From Crocosphaera sp. (GTDB taxonomy: Bacteria > Cyanobacteriota > Cyanobacteriia > Cyanobacteriales > Microcystaceae), in contig JASJDW010000003.1 of NCBI GenBank assembly GCA_030064955.1, forward strand, positions 1 to 51,049: a DNA stretch of 51,049 nt, in the 5' to 3' direction. The stretch's first letter is position 1. Every line of letters begins with the position of its first letter. A model generated the notes under the pieces. It ran no database searches and was not told the DNA's origin. It worked only from the letters and a program-made list of their open reading frames with translations. This document shows, piece after piece, positions 16,845 through 24,731 of this stretch. Both the position numbers and the translations under genes were made by a program.

Positions 16845-18806
16845 CTACTGAGACTTTTTACGGAGACGTTGTTTGAACCGTTTCCATGCTTTGAGAGACT
16901 GTCGTCCAATACCAGAAAGTAGGTTATCGGAGGTAGAACCCCCTGCACCTTCTTCATCGGAAGCACATTCGAGGGGAGTAATGTTGGAAAAGTCAGAATA
17001 AGGGAGGGGACAACTGCCAGCATCATCATTAGGTTGGGGTTCGACACCATCTTCGAGCGCATCCCGTGCCACCAATACCAAGCGAATCAGTTCATCCATC
17101 ACTTCTGGGGTAATGTTAACATTCATGGGAAAGGCTTTTATGGCATAGATGAACCCAGGTTCAACCTCATCATTGTCATAGTCTGTGGGTCGGAAACCAC
17201 TGGTATAACTGATGTAGGGTGCATAACTTCCCCCATGCAACTGACCATCCCGATACCATTGCCAGAGCATATCTGCTATATCTTGTTGTAGCTGATTATT
17301 AGCTTCAAGCTCTTCCCTCGCATTGGGATCATTTAATTCCCTTTCGTATTGCTTCTTGGCATTCACACCTTTTTTATAGACCCGAAATAGGGTAACAAAG
17401 CCTCGATCTGCGGCGTTGACACAGACTACTGTTTTCTCATTAGCAATGACTTCATGGCGTAGGTACTGTTGTATTTCGAGAATGCCCCCTAAAATTGAGC
17501 GAAATCCTTCATAACCCATGAATTTGAGGGTTGCCCAAGCTGCCATGGAATAGGAACCGGAACGGGACACCTCCAGGGTATACAGCCCAGGATTATAACA
17601 GGTGCGAGCTTGAAGATAGGCCGAACCAGGACGACTGAGGAGTTCTTGGAATTTATGCAAACTGCGAACCATAATCACGCTGCAATTGTAAGTTGCCCAA
17701 CCAGTCTTATGAAAGTCGCAACCAATGGCATCAGCATGAATCACCTTTTTGATGGCATTGTAGTTTTTCTGGATATCCTTTAATACATCTGGTTCAAAAC
17801 CTAAAGGATTTTCCTCGAAGTTATACCCCTTGAAAGTCAACCAAGACCAACCAATTACCGCATCAGCATAAATCATCGGTCGTCCAACGCCATCGGGATG
17901 TTTTTCGATGGGATAGAGTTCATCCACCAGTTCCCTTACTTTGTCGATAGGATCTATGGCAAAAGCATCTGTTGTTCCCATGGTGCAAACGATCGCAGCA
18001 ATAGGAGTACCGGCAGCATAGAGTTCTCGCACCACTTCTTCGAGGTGATCAAAATCCATGGCATTGGTGGTATCATCTGTGTCAATTTCAATGTAGTTCT
18101 CCATCCCTAGACCTGTCCAGTCGGTGGAGTTCTGTTTGCAGTAATGACCTTGTTGGGACACCAATACTTTGGCATCGGTGCGAATGCCATCACAACGGGA
18201 ATCCATGCCTAAACAACTGGTCAGGGCATATTTGATGCCATAAAAATAGCATCCTGATCCACCAAAGGTGAATAACCCCCCAGCTTCTTCAGTGGGCCAG
18301 CCAATCAAATCAGCTAGCATCGCAGAGGTTTCCATTTCAGTCCTCTCCACATCCCAGGAATACTCCCCTTCAATGATGTTGGGGCTGAAAACATTGGTCA
18401 TCATGGCCGAGATAATGGCGGCCGTATTGGCAGGGGGAATGACGTTAGGCATCACCAGGGGATGATTCCAGTTGGGCATTCCCTTAAACAGATCGGCTGC
18501 ATCTTGCAGCACATCAGCTATTGAGGCCATATTTTCTCCTAGTCTGGCTTCCGTTACCTTGCCATAGTGGGGGCCAGAGGGATCGTTCCCCAGATACCCT
18601 GGGTTGCCTCCAGGTTCGGTGGACTGGGGTGGTTTTAGTCGATTTAGATAACTAATTGCTTGGCCAACCAAATCAGCAAAGGGATCTGAACTTCCGGTAG
18701 AATAGTAAGTCGGAAAGGCACTTCGCATCTGGGCGCGCAAATTTGCCCAACGGGGTGCATCTGCTTCGACACTGCCATCTTTCTTCCAAAAGCGTTTAGA
18801 AACCAT
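16845..18806 (-). CDS. large group II PLP-dependent amino acid decarboxylase
   Basis: A 653-residue group II pyridoxal decarboxylase, a size shared with bacterial tyrosine decarboxylases rather than the roughly 470-residue glutamate enzymes. Cofactor residues are visible: His221 (SQQGHYC) to stack PLP, Asp315 (IYADAVIGW) for the ring nitrogen, and Lys367 in CDFHKTGWATYNC. The last 80 residues are an acidic then basic tail with no motif known to me. The ATG follows ATGGAG at good spacing. Substrate cannot be read; in context an acidic amino acid giving beta-alanine or GABA is attractive, but aromatic, cysteine-sulfinate or diaminobutyrate activity is equally open. A 219-base gap with inverted repeats separates it from the methyltransferase. 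Confidence 0.88.
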   Translation of the reverse strand: MVSKRFWKKDGSVEADAPRWANLRAQMRSAFPTYYSTGSSDPFADLVGQAISYLNRLKPPQSTEPGGNPGYLGNDPSGPHYGKVTEARLGENMASIADVLQDAADLFKGMPNWNHPLVMPNVIPPANTAAIISAMMTNVFSPNIIEGEYSWDVERTEMETSAMLADLIGWPTEEAGGLFTFGGSGCYFYGIKYALTSCLGMDSRCDGIRTDAKVLVSQQGHYCKQNSTDWTGLGMENYIEIDTDDTTNAMDFDHLEEVVRELYAAGTPIAAIVCTMGTTDAFAIDPIDKVRELVDELYPIEKHPDGVGRPMIYADAVIGWSWLTFKGYNFEENPLGFEPDVLKDIQKNYNAIKKVIHADAIGCDFHKTGWATYNCSVIMVRSLHKFQELLSRPGSAYLQARTCYNPGLYTLEVSRSGSYSMAAWATLKFMGYEGFRSILGGILEIQQYLRHEVIANEKTVVCVNAADRGFVTLFRVYKKGVNAKKQYERELNDPNAREELEANNQLQQDIADMLWQWYRDGQLHGGSYAPYISYTSGFRPTDYDNDEVEPGFIYAIKAFPMNVNITPEVMDELIRLVLVARDALEDGVEPQPNDDAGSCPLPYSDFSNITPLECASDEEGAGGSTSDNLLSGIGRQSLKAWKRFKQRLRKKSQ

Positions 18807-18847
18807 TGTTTTACTCCATTGATTTTTGATTGAATATCAGAGGGAGG

Positions 18848-19019
18848 CCAATACTACTCGGATAAGCTTGAAAAGTTGATGAAATCGGGACTGTGGTGGG
18901 TCTGGTGAGTATGGGGGTAAGTTCAGTTAAAACATGATTTTCTCTTCCCACCCTTCCCCCTCTTACCTCTCTCCCCCATCACTATCTCAATAGTAATTTT
19001 GTTAACCGAGTAGTATTGG
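18848..19019. repeat. MITE-like element between decarboxylase and methyltransferase genes
   Basis: A perfect 14-base inverted repeat (CCAATACTACTCGG at 18848-18861 and its complement at 19006-19019) brackets about 144 bases that include a pyrimidine-rich tract, CCCTTCCCCCTCTTACC. The layout fills nearly all of the gap and looks like a miniature inverted-repeat element. No target-site duplication is evident. Confidence 0.6.
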
Positions 19020-19025
19020 GAGTTG

Positions 19026-19877
19026 TTAAGGACGGCGAAAATGAAAGAGACCCCAGGTAAACAGACCTTGCTGGGCCGACTCCACCCATTGACATAAGCC
19101 ATTTTTAGTAGACTCTAAAAATTCTGGGCTACATTTTTCGCTAAGTTCGTCGTAATGGGCAATGACAGAATCTCTCAATTTGGTGTAATGAACTAGCAAT
19201 TGGTAGGATTTGTCGATCACGTTGATGGTTTCAAACCCAAGGCTTTCGGCTTTACTGGTATAGGAATGGAAAGAACCAATACTCTCGTGAAGAATATTAA
19301 CCCGTTGCAGTGAATCCTTTAAAGATCCAGGTGGACAATCATCTGCTTGTAGAATATCCATGAACAGCAATTGTCCACCTGGTTTGAGTACCCGATAGGC
19401 TTCTTCTAGGACGCGATCTTGTCCGTCGGAGTGAAATAGGGCATCCTGAGACCAGACGAGATCGAAACTGGCATCGTCAAACGGAATGTTTTTAAAGTTG
19501 CCAAACACAATGTCAATCAAATTGTCAAGACCCTGTTGGTGATTACGCCGCTCATTTTCCTGATTTTGCTCTTCACTAATGTTGAGACAGGTGACATGAC
19601 AGCCGTATTTTCCTGCCAAATGCCTTGCTGCTGGTCCATATCCAGAACCCAGATCAAGGACGCGAAAATTGGGATTGAGGTTTTCGACTTGTTCTGCCAT
19701 CCATTCAGTGGTTTTTGCCATCCCCTCTGCGATCGGGCGATCTGGATCGTCCTCATATAATCCTAAATTTAACGTGTCGCTGCCAATGGCAATCTCATAC
19801 AAATTCCGCGCATTTTCACTGTTGTAATGGACTCTGGCGCGTTCTGTGGCTTGTTCGGACTGTGCTGTTGTGGTCAT
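19026..19877 (-). CDS. sarcosine/dimethylglycine N-methyltransferase homologue
   Basis: A 283-residue class I SAM methyltransferase. Motif I VLDLGSGYGP is at 73-82, the acidic residue region is CLNISEEQN, and WSQDALFHS followed by EEAYRVLKPGG carries the later motifs. The ordering and wording (LNLGLYEDD, LDLGSGYG, CLNIS, WSQD, LVHYTKL) resemble the sarcosine/dimethylglycine N-methyltransferase of halophilic cyanobacteria, which adds the last two methyls of glycine betaine. No glycine/sarcosine methyltransferase partner is in the window. Here it may methylate the decarboxylase product. It begins 49 bases after the SHMT-like gene. Family call is firm; substrate is inference. Confidence 0.83.
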   Translation of the reverse strand: MTTTAQSEQATERARVHYNSENARNLYEIAIGSDTLNLGLYEDDPDRPIAEGMAKTTEWMAEQVENLNPNFRVLDLGSGYGPAARHLAGKYGCHVTCLNISEEQNQENERRNHQQGLDNLIDIVFGNFKNIPFDDASFDLVWSQDALFHSDGQDRVLEEAYRVLKPGGQLLFMDILQADDCPPGSLKDSLQRVNILHESIGSFHSYTSKAESLGFETINVIDKSYQLLVHYTKLRDSVIAHYDELSEKCSPEFLESTKNGLCQWVESAQQGLFTWGLFHFRRP

Positions 19878-19926
19878 AGAATTTGGCTAGGTCTTACTAT
19901 TTTTGGACAATGTGCAGAAAAATCGA

Positions 19927-21273
19927 TTAACTTTGCAGTTGGTATTGAGATTCTAAGCTAAATCTTTCCCCCTCTTCCTTGTCAACGGAATTTAGATGAG
20001 GATGAAGACGACACAAGCGACTGACTTCATCTCGAACTTTTGTGATCGTCTGAACGGTAGGTTCACTGCTGAGCATTTGATCGATTAGTTCGGTAAGACA
20101 ATACATTTCCTCAGAACCAAATCCCCGCGTTGTAATAGCCGATGTTCCGATGCGGATACCACTGCATATAGTCGGTTTCTGGGAATCATAAGGAAGCATA
20201 TTTTTATTGACAGTAATTCTGACGCTGGCCAAGCGATCTTCAGCTTCTTTACCCGTAATCCCTTTCTCCGTCAGATCAATGAGCATCAGATGGTTGTCAG
20301 TACCGCCAGAAACCAGACGAAATCCCCTTTCCAGCAAATCTTTTGCTAATATTTGGGAATTTTCAAGGTTCTGACGTTGATAGGTAGCAAAACTAGGAGA
20401 CATGGCTTCTTTGAGCATCACGGCCTTGGCAGCGATCGCATGGACGTGGACGGCTCCTTGTACGCCAGGAAAGACGGCACTGTCAATCTTGCGAGCAAAT
20501 TCTGGTGCAGAATGTTCCCCCAGCAAGATCATCCCACTACGGGGTCCACGCAGGGTTTTCTGAGTGCTACTGGTGACAAAATGAGCGTAAGGAACGGGAG
20601 AAGGATGTAATCCGGCTGCCACTAATCCTGAGATGTGGGCGATATCAGCTAATAAATAGGCTCCGACTTCATCCGCAATTTCCCGAAAGCGTTTAAAATC
20701 AATGGTACGGGGATAAGCACTCGCACCAGCAATAATCAATTTTGGACGAATATCTTTAGCTTGAGCAAGGATTTGATCATAGTTCAGACGCTCCGTTTCT
20801 GGATCAACTTGGTAAAAATGACAGTCATAGTGCTTACCTGTCATGGTAAATTTCGCACCGTGGCTCAAATGTCCCCCGTGACCCAGATCCATCCCTAAGA
20901 TGCGATCGCCTGGTTTAAGGACGGTGAGGTAAACTGCATGATTGGCTTGGGAACCTGTATAGGGTTCAAGATTGGCGTGGGCCGCTCCAAATAATTCCTT
21001 AGCACGAGCAATGGCTAGGTTTTCTAACTCGTCAATATTCTCACAGCCACTAAAGTAGCGACGACCAGGATATCCTTCAGCCACTTTGTTTGTTAAGATC
21101 GAGCCGGTGGCTTCTAGTACAGCAGGACTTACAAAATTAGCTGACGCAATTAATTCTATATTGTCTTTTTGCCTTTGGTTTTCCCTTTCAATAATTGCAA
21201 AGACCTCTGGGTCTACCGAATTTAAACTTAAACCATCGTTTTTTTTCACCGTTTTGTTTTTGGGAATGGCCAA
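19927..21273 (-). CDS. divergent serine hydroxymethyltransferase
   Basis: A 448-residue SHMT-family PLP enzyme; canonical members interconvert serine and glycine with tetrahydrofolate, and relatives cleave or form beta-hydroxy amino acids. Lys239 in STQKTLRGPR is the Schiff-base lysine, but the preceding His is Gln238. The usual PHSGSQAN reads PYTGSQAN, YYGGCE reads YFSGCE, and QGGPLMH reads QGAVHVH. These changes near the active site suggest a specialised paralogue, not the housekeeping enzyme. Translation starts at TTG with AAGGAG nine bases upstream; no in-frame ATG precedes the conserved region. First gene of the run. It could supply glycine or one-carbon units, or act as an aldolase. Confidence 0.88.
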   Translation of the reverse strand: MAIPKNKTVKKNDGLSLNSVDPEVFAIIERENQRQKDNIELIASANFVSPAVLEATGSILTNKVAEGYPGRRYFSGCENIDELENLAIARAKELFGAAHANLEPYTGSQANHAVYLTVLKPGDRILGMDLGHGGHLSHGAKFTMTGKHYDCHFYQVDPETERLNYDQILAQAKDIRPKLIIAGASAYPRTIDFKRFREIADEVGAYLLADIAHISGLVAAGLHPSPVPYAHFVTSSTQKTLRGPRSGMILLGEHSAPEFARKIDSAVFPGVQGAVHVHAIAAKAVMLKEAMSPSFATYQRQNLENSQILAKDLLERGFRLVSGGTDNHLMLIDLTEKGITGKEAEDRLASVRITVNKNMLPYDSQKPTICSGIRIGTSAITTRGFGSEEMYCLTELIDQMLSSEPTVQTITKVRDEVSRLCRLHPHLNSVDKEEGERFSLESQYQLQS

Positions 21274-21339
21274 TTGTTTTTACTCCTTTAGAGAGCGTCA
21301 ATATGATTTCGTAAATAACGATCTTGCTTAAAAAACTAT

Positions 21340-21351
21340 TTCAAGCTTGAA
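21340..21351. promoter_or_regulatory. 12-base palindrome upstream of the SHMT-like gene
   Basis: TTCAAGCTTGAA is a perfect 12-base palindrome 67 bases before the TTG start of the first cluster gene. It is a candidate operator for the run; no cognate regulator is encoded nearby, and the site may be chance. Confidence 0.3.
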
Positions 21352-21469
21352 TTTAATGTCGTTACCAAATTATGCTACCACTGAATAGCACTGGCCTTCT
21401 CGGCGATTAGCTAAAATAAATATTAAATATAAGCGGATGACTTAAGTCGCTAGGCAGAATTAATAAGGG

Positions 21470-21562
21470 ATGATCGATGCCATCAGACAAAGAAACTCTA
21501 TTGAAATTTTAAAAGAATTACCTGATAAAACTATCGATTTAATTATTCTTGATTCTTCTTAA
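21470..21562 (+). pseudogene. N-terminal relic of a DNA methyltransferase
   Basis: A 30-codon frame ends SIEILKELPDKTIDLIILDSS then TAA. Type II DNA methyltransferases of the N4/N6 group begin with GDSIEILK-LPD-SIDLIITDPPY; here the SAM-contacting start is recognisable, but the catalytic DPPY is replaced by DSS-stop. The rest of the 586-base gap has no matching downstream portion in any frame that I can see, so this is the stub of a lost gene. Confidence 0.5.
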
Positions 21563-21762
21563 AAGGCTCATTTCAACTTGCATCTTTTGCTGAGTTTGGG
21601 TCAGAATTTAGTTTTATTAAAGGCGATCACCATTGTAAGCATTCGTTTAAACGAGAGTCACTTTCGATGCTAGGGATTCATCGTTTTTGGCTTTGAGTAA
21701 GTTGAGTTGTATGGGGAAAGTTCAGCAATATCAAATCCTCCTCTCTTTGCGTTAGTTTGAAA

Positions 21763-21795
21763 CTGATGGCTGACGGCTGATAGCTGAATGCTTAC
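21763..21795 (+). repeat. heptad repeat, copy 1 (GANNGCT units)
   Basis: Consecutive units GATGGCT, GACGGCT, GATAGCT, GAATGCT end in TAC. Related arrays with the same GAATGCTTAC end occur at 37397-37423 and 44603-44636. Confidence 0.7.
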
Positions 21796-21859
21796 TCACC
21801 ATTTGCGTTGTGTGCTAGTCTATGATCGTCATAGTTAAAAAATAACAACGCCAAAGGAT

Positions 21860-22177
21860 ATGACCAGTCAAGTCGTTTATCCCCATATTGAAAAAGTTAA
21901 CAATGATCAAGCCGCACACTTTAAACGGCTTCCAAGGGTGAGGATAGCACAAATTGTGATGGACTATTTAGCCTATGGTTGGTCAGTGGAAGAAATGAAT
22001 CGTCAACACCCTTATTTAACGTTAGGGGAACTTCACGCAGCAATGGCTTACTATTTTGACCATCAAGAGGAAATTGATAGCGAAATTCGCAGTGAATGGT
22101 CAGAAGTTGAACAGTGTAAAGATCAAACATCTCTATCACCTTTTGTCATACGTATGCGAGCTAGTGGTTTACTGTAA
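21860..22177 (+). CDS. DUF433-type antitoxin-like protein
   Basis: A 105-residue protein with a small winged-helix module typical of DUF433: RIAQIVMDYLAYGWSVEEM followed by HPYLTLGELHAAMAYYFDHQEEID. DUF433 proteins are commonly encoded just before DUF5615 PIN-like proteins and are regarded as the antitoxin, binding DNA and the partner. Here its TAA shares its last base with the ATG of the next gene (TAATG), so translation is coupled. The N-terminal 25 residues and the acidic tail are variable. Toxin-antitoxin function is known for related pairs, inferred for this one. Confidence 0.83.
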   Translation: MTSQVVYPHIEKVNNDQAAHFKRLPRVRIAQIVMDYLAYGWSVEEMNRQHPYLTLGELHAAMAYYFDHQEEIDSEIRSEWSEVEQCKDQTSLSPFVIRMRASGLL

Positions 22178-22524
22178 TGACAGTCGGACTGTATATGGAT
22201 GTTCATGTTCCTATGGCCATAACGGAACAATTACGCCGTCGTGGGGTTGATGTGTTGACGGCGATTGAAGATGAGGCAGACACATTAAAAGATGATGAGT
22301 TGTTAGCTAGAGCATTGGAATTACGCAGGGTATTGTTTACTCAGGACATTCGTTTTAAGGCGTTAGCGGAAGATTGGCAACGTCAGGGGAAAGCTTTTGC
22401 GGGGTTGATTTTTGGCCATCAACTACGGGGAACTATTGGACAATTTGTTAAGGACTTAGATTTCATCGCCCAAGTGTCGGAACCTGATGAATGGATGAAT
22501 ATTGTTGAGCATTTACCTTTTTGA
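22177..22524 (+). CDS. DUF5615 PIN-like putative toxin nuclease
   Basis: A 115-residue PIN-like protein of the DUF5615 family, starting LYMDVHVP, with acidic residues expected of a metal-dependent RNase: Asp8 (MDVHVP), Glu/Asp in IEDEADTLKDDELLARAL, and Asp in LFTQDIRFKALA. The order LDxHVP, then DxELL, then TxDxDF-like matches the family with slight changes (TQDIRF). It is translationally coupled to the DUF433 gene. Its last 12 bases overlap the end of the converging ABC ATPase gene. Likely the toxin of a VapBC-like pair; no activity can be read from sequence. Confidence 0.83.
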   Translation: MTVGLYMDVHVPMAITEQLRRRGVDVLTAIEDEADTLKDDELLARALELRRVLFTQDIRFKALAEDWQRQGKAFAGLIFGHQLRGTIGQFVKDLDFIAQVSEPDEWMNIVEHLPF

Positions 22525-23601
22525 TGCAAGTTTTTGGGAATTCACAGAAACAGTAGGAAACACTTGAGCAGATTGACAAGCGATCGCTAATTGCACTTTA
22601 GTTCCAATAGGTAACTGAGTCTGTAAGGTGGTTCTTGCATGAATTTGACTACCGGAGGGGGTTTGTAAACAATAGCGGTATTCTCTCCCTAAAAATTGGC
22701 GATCGCTAATCACGACCTTGGCCGTGTCATCGGGTTCTAACACAATATCCTCTTGCCTCACCATTAAATCTCCTTCAGGAACCGTTTCAGGAGGGGAAGA
22801 CAGTTCCCATTGTCCTATTTCTGTGGTCCAGAGTTTCCCTTGTCGTTTGGCAGGGATAAAATTAGCCTGGGTGACAAATTCGGCAACAAAACGGGACGCA
22901 GGACGAGTATAAATGGTTTCAGGGGTTCCCAGTTGTTCGATTTTCCCACAAGACATGACCCCAATTTTATCGCAGATAGCTAAGGCTTCTTCTTGGTCGT
23001 GGGTGACAAAAATGGCGGTTATGCCTGTTGCTTTGAGGATATGACGAATTTCATGGCGCAGTCTAATCCGAACCTGTACATCTAGGTTACTAAGGGGTTC
23101 ATCGAGTAAAATTAAGGCGGGTTGAGGGGCTAATGCTCTGGCTAAAGCTACCCGTTGTTGCTGTCCCCCTGAGAGTTGGTGAGGATAACGTTTTTCTAAG
23201 CCGTCGAGTCCTACTAGGGCTAATACTTCGCCAATACGATGTTTTATGTCTTTTTTGCTTAATCGTTTCTTATTCAAGCCAAAAGCAATGTTATCAGCGA
23301 TGTTTAGATGGGGAAACAAAGCATAATCTTGAAAGACCATTCCAGTATTGCGTTGTTCTGGGGGGAGTAACTGAGAAGCACTCGCAACCGTCTTTCCCCC
23401 GAGTTCTATGGTTCCGGCTGAGGGTTGTTCAAACCCTGCAATCATGCGTAATAGGGTCGTTTTTCCACAACCAGAAGGACCCAATAACCCTAAAATGTCT
23501 CCTTGGGCTAATTGAAAGCTAACGTCATCGACCGCGGGAACCGGATGATTAGCAAATTGTTTAACAAGTTGATTAACCTGGAGAATGATAGAGTTTGTCA
23601 T
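22513..23601 (-). CDS. futC: iron(III)-type ABC transporter ATP-binding protein
   Basis: A 362-residue ABC ATPase of the Fe3+/polyamine/sulfate group. Walker A GPSGCGKTT is at 41-49, Q-loop near FQDYALFPH (90-98), signature LSGGQQQR at 143-150, Walker B LILLDEP at 163-169, H-loop FVTHDQEEAL. A C-terminal regulatory TOBE-like domain of about 120 residues follows. It matches FutC/FbpC best from memory. Binding-protein and permease partners (futA, futB) are absent here, as also happens in Synechocystis where fut genes are scattered. It converges on and overlaps the DUF5615 gene by 12 bases, an overlap that ties the two stop regions together. Confidence 0.75.
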   Translation of the reverse strand: MTNSIILQVNQLVKQFANHPVPAVDDVSFQLAQGDILGLLGPSGCGKTTLLRMIAGFEQPSAGTIELGGKTVASASQLLPPEQRNTGMVFQDYALFPHLNIADNIAFGLNKKRLSKKDIKHRIGEVLALVGLDGLEKRYPHQLSGGQQQRVALARALAPQPALILLDEPLSNLDVQVRIRLRHEIRHILKATGITAIFVTHDQEEALAICDKIGVMSCGKIEQLGTPETIYTRPASRFVAEFVTQANFIPAKRQGKLWTTEIGQWELSSPPETVPEGDLMVRQEDIVLEPDDTAKVVISDRQFLGREYRYCLQTPSGSQIHARTTLQTQLPIGTKVQLAIACQSAQVFPTVSVNSQKLASKR

Positions 23602-23685
23602 AGTAAGAACAATGTGAACTAATGAATTATGAGGAATTTAACTAAAAAATAATTGATTGTATTGATTAAAGGTAATTATAATTAG

Positions 23686-23749
23686 ATTGGGCAAAAAATC
23701 ACCTTTTGGTTTAGGCTATGTTTGAGCTATTTTTTATAGAATGCCCAAT
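23686..23749. repeat. spaced inverted repeat upstream of futC-like gene
   Basis: ATTGGGCA (23686-23693) is mirrored by TGCCCAAT (23742-23749) with 48 AT-rich bases between. It lies in the divergent spacer between the ABC ATPase and the nucleosidase-like gene. It may be a hairpin or a small element; function unknown. Confidence 0.35.
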
Positions 23750-23834
23750 TAGGGTTAATTTTTCATAAGTGCCTTTACTGGTTATATCTCATTTTGTTGA
23801 TTTTTTAAATAGGAAAGATTCGCAAGAATTGTCA

Positions 23835-24560
23835 ATGTTATCTAGAACACACTCCCATTATAACCCTAATCCTCAAAATCCTGGCTTTGATACTGTTTTG
23901 GTGCCTCAAGGGATGGAATATAAAGCAGTTTTTCAAGGAATGGAGACAAATCAATCAAAACTCAAAATTATAGCAATTCCTGCTGGAATTCAACCCTTAA
24001 CTAAGTTCCTAGAACAATGGCAACAAACTCCAGACTTTCTTGATAAGTTACCTCAAGGATTGATCCTGATGGGATTAGGGGGAAGTTTATCCCAAAATTA
24101 TTCTGTAGGGGATGTGATTTTGTACAAAAAGTGTGGTTTAATGGACTATAGTCAGGAAAGTAAGGGGCAGTGTAACCAATTTCTGACTGAGAGGCTATTT
24201 AAGCAGTTAGGAAATAGAACTTTTATCGGGAAAGGAATAACCAGCGATCGCGTTATTTGTTCTGCTCAAGAAAAGCTTTTATTAGGACAAAAATATCAAG
24301 CGGATGTGGTGGATATGGAAGGCTATGCCTTATTAAATTGGAGTCAGAAATTAAACATTCCTGTAGCTATGATTCGGGTGATTAGTGATGGTTGTAAGCA
24401 AGATTTACCTGACTTAACTAACGCTTTTGCAGAAAATGGAAGTATACAGCCTTTAATATTAGCCCGTCAAATGTTGAAAAATCCCTCAAATTCAATACAT
24501 TTAATTAGAAGTTCTTTAAAAAGTTTACAGGTATTAAAGGAAGTTGCTAAAAAGATATAG
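23835..24560 (+). CDS. nucleoside phosphorylase/nucleosidase-superfamily protein
   Basis: About 241 residues from ATG 23835; a GTG at 23769 would add 22 unconserved residues. The fold is that of the PNP/MTAN superfamily: TVLVPQGMEYKAV start, central GLGGSL where family members bind phosphate or ribose, and VVDMEGYALL with the Glu that contacts ribose, then IRVISD for the purine-side acid. Related cyanobacterial proteins are annotated simply as phosphorylases. Substrate unknown. Its TAG stop lies inside the inverted end of dispersed repeat family A, so the last codons may derive from the inserted repeat. Confidence 0.7.
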   Translation: MLSRTHSHYNPNPQNPGFDTVLVPQGMEYKAVFQGMETNQSKLKIIAIPAGIQPLTKFLEQWQQTPDFLDKLPQGLILMGLGGSLSQNYSVGDVILYKKCGLMDYSQESKGQCNQFLTERLFKQLGNRTFIGKGITSDRVICSAQEKLLLGQKYQADVVDMEGYALLNWSQKLNIPVAMIRVISDGCKQDLPDLTNAFAENGSIQPLILARQMLKNPSNSIHLIRSSLKSLQVLKEVAKKI

Positions 24561-24646
24561 CAGTTCCCATACTTGTAAGATACAAACTCTTCTAGTTTTA
24601 GGAGTCAGGAGTTCAGAAGTTCAGAAGTTGAATATTAACTGTACTT
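24557..24646 (+). repeat. dispersed repeat family A, copy 1
   Basis: It begins ATAGCAGTTCCCATACTTG, continues with TACAAACTCTTCTAG, then GGAGTCAGGAGTTCAG units and GTTGAATATTA. The far inverted end is missing. It overlaps the stop codon of the preceding gene and occupies half of the 171-base spacer. Confidence 0.8.
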
Positions 24647-24731
24647 TTGTAATTATTAATTGATTATTTTTGAAGATATTAATCATATAACTTGTTAAAG
24701 TAGATAAGTTATTGATTTTTAAGAAAGGAAT

